This document shows positions 60,632-64,000 of a stretch of DNA of 64,000 nucleotides, in pieces. Source of the stretch: Korobacter sp963703075 (GTDB taxonomy: Bacteria; Acidobacteriota; Terriglobia; Terriglobales; Acidobacteriaceae); assembly GCA_963703075.1 (NCBI GenBank), contig OY969786.1, positions 3,472,001-3,536,000 of the forward strand. The letters run 5' to 3'. The position numbers were made by a program, and so were the translations under genes. The notes under the pieces are model-generated. The model ran no database searches. It saw only the letters and a program-made list of their open reading frames with translations, and had not been told where the DNA came from. Each line of letters opens with the position of its first letter. The stretch's first letter is position 1.

Positions 60632-60997
60632 ATGATCCGCGCGGCAGAACTCGACGCGCTGCTGGTGGAAGCTCTTCCCGAGCTTGCCAACGATCGCACC
60701 GACTACGCACGCCGCCAGGCACAGGACCCCGAGTTCATGCAATCGTTCTTCAGTTATAGTTTCGTTCCCACCTTGCAAGCCGCGCTGGATCGGAACCTGG
60801 CTTTGTTTTCCCAGCGCGCATTTACGCTTGTGGAACAACTTGTGACCGAAGGCGACGAGGAACTGCTGAATCTTCTCAAGCAGGAGTTCTTCGATTATGG
60901 TCCTGCATGTGAGAAGTGGATGCAGCGTACTCTTTCCTACATGGGCCCACATACCCGCGCGCTAGCGCTGGCGCAGAATTCCCGGAGCTCGTCATGA
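60632..60997 (+). CDS. Hypothetical protein
   Basis: 121-residue soluble, helical-looking acidic protein without recognised family (DYARRQAQDPEFMQSFFSYS, LLKQEFFDYGPACEKWMQRT). It starts five bases after the pgeF stop and its own stop overlaps the hydrolase ATG (ATGA), so it is clearly within an operon with both. Function unknown. Confidence 0.6.
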   Translation: MIRAAELDALLVEALPELANDRTDYARRQAQDPEFMQSFFSYSFVPTLQAALDRNLALFSQRAFTLVEQLVTEGDEELLNLLKQEFFDYGPACEKWMQRTLSYMGPHTRALALAQNSRSSS

Positions 60998-61944
60998 AAA
61001 ATGTTTTCCTGCTGTTGCTGCTTTCGTTGGTGGCCTCCGCACAGGATCTGCCAAAGAACCTCGCCACTCATTTCGACTACGACAAGAAAGCTCCGCTCGA
61101 CGTGAAAGAGAACTCTACCGAGAATCGTGGGACCGTGCGGGTGGTGGACTTGTCGTACGCAAGCCCCGGCGGACGAGTGCCGGCGTACCTGGTTTTGCCG
61201 GCGGGTCCCGGACCGTTTCCCGCCATCGTTTACGCGCACTGGCGCAACACACAACATTCTCCGAAAACCTCGAATCGCAGCGAATTCCTGGACGAAGCAG
61301 TGGTCTATGCAAAAGCGGGAACCGTCTGCCTGCTGGTCGATGCGCCCTTTGCGCTACCGGGGTTCAAGGATGATCCGGACCCCTTCAGCCTGCAGGAGAG
61401 CCGCATTCTCGTGCAGCAGATTGTGAACTTGCGGCGCGGGGTCGACCTGCTCCAGGCGCGCAAGGATGTGGATCCTTCGCGCATCGGGTATGTAGGGCAC
61501 AGTTACGACGCGGAAGTCGGAGGTCTTCTGCGCGGGATTGAGCCACGGATCGTGGCGTACGTCCTGATGGCCGGCAATTACTCAACCCGTGCGGAGATGA
61601 ATTCGGACGAGCCGGAGATTGTCGCGTTCCGGAAGAAATATGGAGAGCAGAAGATCAACGAATATCTCGACCAGATGGAATGGACGGACCCGGTCCACTA
61701 CGTGAGCTTGTCGGGAAAGGCGCCAGTGTTGCTCCAGGATGCGACGCAAGACGAGTTTGGCAGCCAAAAGATGTTCGAAACAACTGCCGAGGTAGTGGTG
61801 CCGCCCAAGGCGCTGAAGTGGTACGACGCCAAGCATGCCCTGAATGCAGAGGCGCGCGTGGACCGCTACATCTGGCTGAGAAAATACCTGGGTCTCAACG
61901 ACATTGCCGAGCAGACACTGATGCAAATCCCAGCGCTTCAGTAA
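60994..61944 (+). CDS. Exported alpha/beta hydrolase (dienelactone-hydrolase-like esterase)
   Basis: 316 residues with a signal peptide (MKNVFLLLLLSLVASAQ). The hydrolase core has PAYLVLPAGPGPFPAIVYAH and a nucleophile elbow GYVGHSYDAEVGGLL, where the usual final Gly of G-x-S-x-G is Asp. An acid lies near LLQDATQDEFGS and a histidine near WYDAKHALNAEAR, so the triad is probably complete. The substrate is unknown; acetyl-xylan or lipid esters are possible for the family. The ATG has GGAG upstream and overlaps the previous stop. Confidence 0.75.
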   Translation: MKNVFLLLLLSLVASAQDLPKNLATHFDYDKKAPLDVKENSTENRGTVRVVDLSYASPGGRVPAYLVLPAGPGPFPAIVYAHWRNTQHSPKTSNRSEFLDEAVVYAKAGTVCLLVDAPFALPGFKDDPDPFSLQESRILVQQIVNLRRGVDLLQARKDVDPSRIGYVGHSYDAEVGGLLRGIEPRIVAYVLMAGNYSTRAEMNSDEPEIVAFRKKYGEQKINEYLDQMEWTDPVHYVSLSGKAPVLLQDATQDEFGSQKMFETTAEVVVPPKALKWYDAKHALNAEARVDRYIWLRKYLGLNDIAEQTLMQIPALQ

Positions 61945-61962
61945 GAACCGCGGGCAAATACG

Positions 61963-61985
61963 AAAGCCGCCTGCGTGGCGGCTTT
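61963..61985. terminator. Bidirectional terminator between hydrolase gene and HU gene
   Basis: AAAGCCGCC (61963-61971), loop TGCGT, GGCGGCTTT (61977-61985) then one more T; the reverse strand reads into TTTCG. Confidence 0.72.
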
Positions 61986-61995
61986 TGGGAACTCT

Positions 61996-62319
61996 CTACG
62001 CTGGTCCGCCCGTCGGTGGGGGAACGGCGGCGGCGCTCGCGCCGGACTCGTTCACCATGTCCTTCAATTCTTTGCTGGGCTTGAAGAAAGGAATCTTCTT
62101 GGCCGGCACTTCGACCCGGTCCCCGGTCTTGGGGTTGCGGCCCACGCGCGGCTTGCGCTGGCGCGTACGGAAGCTGCCGAAGCCGCGAATCTCGATCTTG
62201 TCGCCAGCGCGCAATGAGTGCACAACGCTGTCAAAGATCGTCTCGACAATCACTTCGCTGTCTTTTCGCGTGAGTTCCGCCAGCCGTGAAACCTCGTCGA
62301 TCAGATCCGCCTTTGTCAT
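61996..62319 (-). CDS. HU/IHF-family DNA-binding protein
   Basis: 107-residue nucleoid protein that bends DNA. MTKADLIDEVSRLAELTRKD opens the dimerisation helices, and GFGSFRTRQRKPRVGRNPKT contains the DNA-intercalating arm with R-N-P. IHF-like features (GDKIEIRGFGSF) are present, but HU versus IHF cannot be decided. A short Ala/Pro-rich tail (ASAAAVPPPTGGPA) extends past the fold. It is convergent with the upstream hydrolase. Confidence 0.92.
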   Translation of the reverse strand: MTKADLIDEVSRLAELTRKDSEVIVETIFDSVVHSLRAGDKIEIRGFGSFRTRQRKPRVGRNPKTGDRVEVPAKKIPFFKPSKELKDMVNESGASAAAVPPPTGGPA

Positions 62320-62478
62320 CGCCTTCGCTCCCTCTCGATTGCGACCCTCTGTCGCGCTCGCCGCTGGTAAGGCGCCGCGCTTTGGGGTCTTAAGTCGCTT
62401 CTAAATTCTCAGAAACACTAGCCTTTTGGCAAGACCGACTTTCAGTTCCGAGCAGAAAACCTTCCCCGACGCTAACCC

Positions 62479-63393
62479 CTATTTCCAGAGGTAGTAGAAG
62501 CCAACGTTGCTTTGCATCAGCTTGGCGCGGTCGGGAATGAGGTCCGAAACATCTCCGAAGAGCAAGTCCAGCAAAGACTTACGCTCCTTTTCGGCGGACA
62601 CCAGGGTCGGCTCCCCTTCAATTCCCACGCTCTTGGCCGTGTCCTGTACTGCCGCCTGAAAATCGGCAATCTGGTCGATCAATTTCATGGGCATCGCCTG
62701 CCGTCCGGTCCACACCCGGCCGTCGGCGATGGCCTTAATCTGGTCATCCTGCACTTTTCGGCCCGCTGCCACGTTGTGGATGAACTGCTGATGCATGTCG
62801 TCGATGAGGGCTTGCATGTAGGCCTTCTCGGCAGGAGTGAGGTCGCGCGTGGGAGAACCGGTGTCTTTGAATTCGCCGGCCTTCAGGGTGATCTGCTTCA
62901 GTTTGGCCCACTTGAGCAGGTCGCCGTAGTTGTACCACTCGGCGATGACGCCAATGCTGCCAACAATACTCGCCTCGTTCGCGTAAATCTTATTGGTCGC
63001 GGACGCTACGTAGTAAGCGCCGCTCGCGCCAACGGTTTCAATGGAAGCGACGATACGTTTGTGCTTCTCATCGCGCAACCGGCGCACTTCGCGGTAGATC
63101 TCTTCCGAAGCTGCCGCGCCTCCGCCCGGCGAATCGATGTGCAGCACAATGGCTTTGATCGAGCTGTCGTCGCCATATCGCTTGAGTTGGCTGACTACCG
63201 TCTTCGGTTCAACGATCACGCCATCGAGATCGACCACCGCGATGCGATCGCCAAAGCCGCTGAACTGCGCATGGTCGTCGGAGCGAACTGCGGCATACAC
63301 GATCACGAAAAGCACAGCCACAAAAACGAAGAAAGCGCCACCGCCTAAGGCGATCCAAAGAAAGACGCGCGAACCTCTATTGCTGGACGTCAT
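62479..63393 (-). CDS. sppA: Signal peptide peptidase SppA (36-kDa type)
   Basis: 304-residue inner-membrane serine protease with one N-terminal membrane helix (VFLWIALGGGAFFVFVAVLF). The ClpP-like fold carries the catalytic Ser in VGASGAYYVAS and the general-base Lys in AGEFKDTGSPTRDLTP; IVLHIDSPGGGAAASEEIYR and ANEASIVGSIGVIAEW are typical. It degrades remnant signal peptides in the membrane. At 304 residues it is the short, single-domain form (B. subtilis SppA is 335). The ATG at 63393 gives a short basic cytoplasmic leader. Confidence 0.93.
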   Translation of the reverse strand: MTSSNRGSRVFLWIALGGGAFFVFVAVLFVIVYAAVRSDDHAQFSGFGDRIAVVDLDGVIVEPKTVVSQLKRYGDDSSIKAIVLHIDSPGGGAAASEEIYREVRRLRDEKHKRIVASIETVGASGAYYVASATNKIYANEASIVGSIGVIAEWYNYGDLLKWAKLKQITLKAGEFKDTGSPTRDLTPAEKAYMQALIDDMHQQFIHNVAAGRKVQDDQIKAIADGRVWTGRQAMPMKLIDQIADFQAAVQDTAKSVGIEGEPTLVSAEKERKSLLDLLFGDVSDLIPDRAKLMQSNVGFYYLWK

Positions 63394-63588
63394 GAGAGGT
63401 CAGTGTACCCCGTTTCCTGCCACGCTGTAATGTACTCCCAGCCGCCGGGGTGCGCTCCCGAAGAGCGGTAGAAACCGCCCAGCAGGGGCAGAAATTTCAT
63501 AGCAATCCGCGCGCCCGGCCCAGTGAATCCAGCAGCTTAGGGTTGGCGCTCGGTTTGCACTCCTTACCCGCCAGGAGAGCTGGACCGC

Positions 63589-63936
63589 ATGATGGAGAGG
63601 CAACGAGCGTTAGAGCTGATGGGCGTCGCCAGCACCGAGCAGCGGCGGGGCAAACGGCGCTTCGTCCATACGGGTGGCACCCTCTTCACCGCCGACACCG
63701 CCAGTCTGGCCTGGATCAAGGACATCAGCGACTCCGGGATCTGCCTCTACACGCAGCACACGCCGAACATCGGCGATACGGTGCAGATACGGCTTTATCC
63801 GCAGAAGGATCCCTCTGGTTTGCAGGAGCAGTATGAGGGAATCGTGATCCGCGTCCAGACTTCCGGCGCCGGAGCGGCTTTCGGAGTCGCCATCCGCTTT
63901 AACCAGATGGAAACCCTGCTCAGGAAATCCGCCTAG
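63589..63936 (+). CDS. PilZ-domain protein
   Basis: 115-residue cytoplasmic protein with the c-di-GMP-binding PilZ motifs: R-x3-R in QRRGKRRFVH and D-x-S-x2-G in IKDISDSGICLYT, followed by a beta-barrel (VQIRLYPQKDP, GVAIRFNQME). All canonical ligand residues are visible, so binding of c-di-GMP is likely. AGGAG lies 11 bases before the first of two tandem ATGs. No motility or polysaccharide gene is adjacent; the output is unknown. Confidence 0.83.
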   Translation: MMERQRALELMGVASTEQRRGKRRFVHTGGTLFTADTASLAWIKDISDSGICLYTQHTPNIGDTVQIRLYPQKDPSGLQEQYEGIVIRVQTSGAGAAFGVAIRFNQMETLLRKSA

Positions 63937-63963
63937 CTCACATCGCTTTATAAGACCGGGAAG

Positions 63964-64000
63964 TTATCGCTTCTTGGCAAGCGCTTTGACGGCTTTTTTT
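63964..64000 (-). CDS. 3' end of a lysine-rich protein (cut by window edge)
   Basis: Read on the minus strand, the last bases encode K-K-A-V-K-A-L-A-K-K-R followed by TAA. Such Lys/Ala tails occur on HU- or H1-like nucleoid proteins and some ribosomal proteins. Only 11 codons are visible, so the product cannot be named. Confidence 0.4.
   Translation of the reverse strand, partial: KKAVKALAKKR

Noticed and set aside
1..64000. tRNA or rRNA genes, CRISPR arrays, transposons, prophage genes
   Set aside because: None found: no cloverleaf with a conserved GTTC T-arm, no spaced direct-repeat arrays, and no integrase or transposase motifs.

Overview
The window reads as the chromosome of a moderately GC-rich Gram-negative heterotroph, most likely an Acidobacteriota member of the Terriglobia type. 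This is inferred from gene content: a TonB-dependent receptor with an N-terminal carboxypeptidase-regulatory-like domain, a Tol-Pal operon with a TonB-type third subunit, OprB porin, a baeRF protein, KorAB with fused gamma/alpha subunits, and small Gly/Thr-rich lipoproteins. No rRNA, tRNA, CRISPR array, transposase or phage gene is visible, so this is core and metabolic DNA rather than a mobile island. Names rest on motif recognition from the translated sequence; no database search was possible.

Region by region: 1-4978 holds a truncated thioredoxin-reductase-like flavoprotein and the glycolate oxidase operon glcDEF. 5343-6632 holds pgsA and a PfpI/DJ-1 protein. 7093-21020 is a large glycerol and glycerol-3-phosphate (G3P) regulon: glpABC, plsY, the antiterminator gene glpP, an OprB porin, glpK, glpF, and dhaK-dhaL-dhaM, where DhaM carries a complete fused PTS relay. 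Perfect or near-perfect terminator hairpins lie in the leader of the porin gene and of dhaK. GTGA-N6-TCAC palindromes (CRP/FNR-type half-sites) lie before pgsA, plsY-glpP and the porin.

21033-26044 (minus) holds a DUF3592 protein, MarC, a Tat-exported Ntn-type asparaginase, and a two-gene unit with a ribosome-hibernation-factor domain fused to sigma-70-like domains, followed by a baeRF (Vms1-like) protein. 26437-40634 holds a DUF1801 protein, a TonB-dependent receptor, korAB, recN, the tolQ-tolR-tonB-tolB-pal-cpoB envelope cluster and small proteins.

41503-50497 is a complete tryptophan-to-4-oxalocrotonate (kynurenine) locus. On the plus strand are an APC permease and an alpha/beta-hydrolase formamidase. 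On the minus strand are aldehyde dehydrogenase, 2-aminomuconate deaminase, 3-hydroxyanthranilate dioxygenase, a single ORF joining ACMS decarboxylase to tryptophan 2,3-dioxygenase, kynurenine monooxygenase and kynureninase. The first and a late enzyme of the pathway are therefore one polypeptide.

50616-64000 holds a degenerate MqnE-like radical-SAM paralogue, several small proteins, a cupin-like oxygenase, lexA, a TPR-GAF-degenerate-GGDEF protein, pgeF, an esterase, an HU protein, sppA, a PilZ protein and the 3' end of a lysine-rich protein. lexA and recN both carry a TTTC-N7-TTTC direct repeat upstream, a candidate SOS box.
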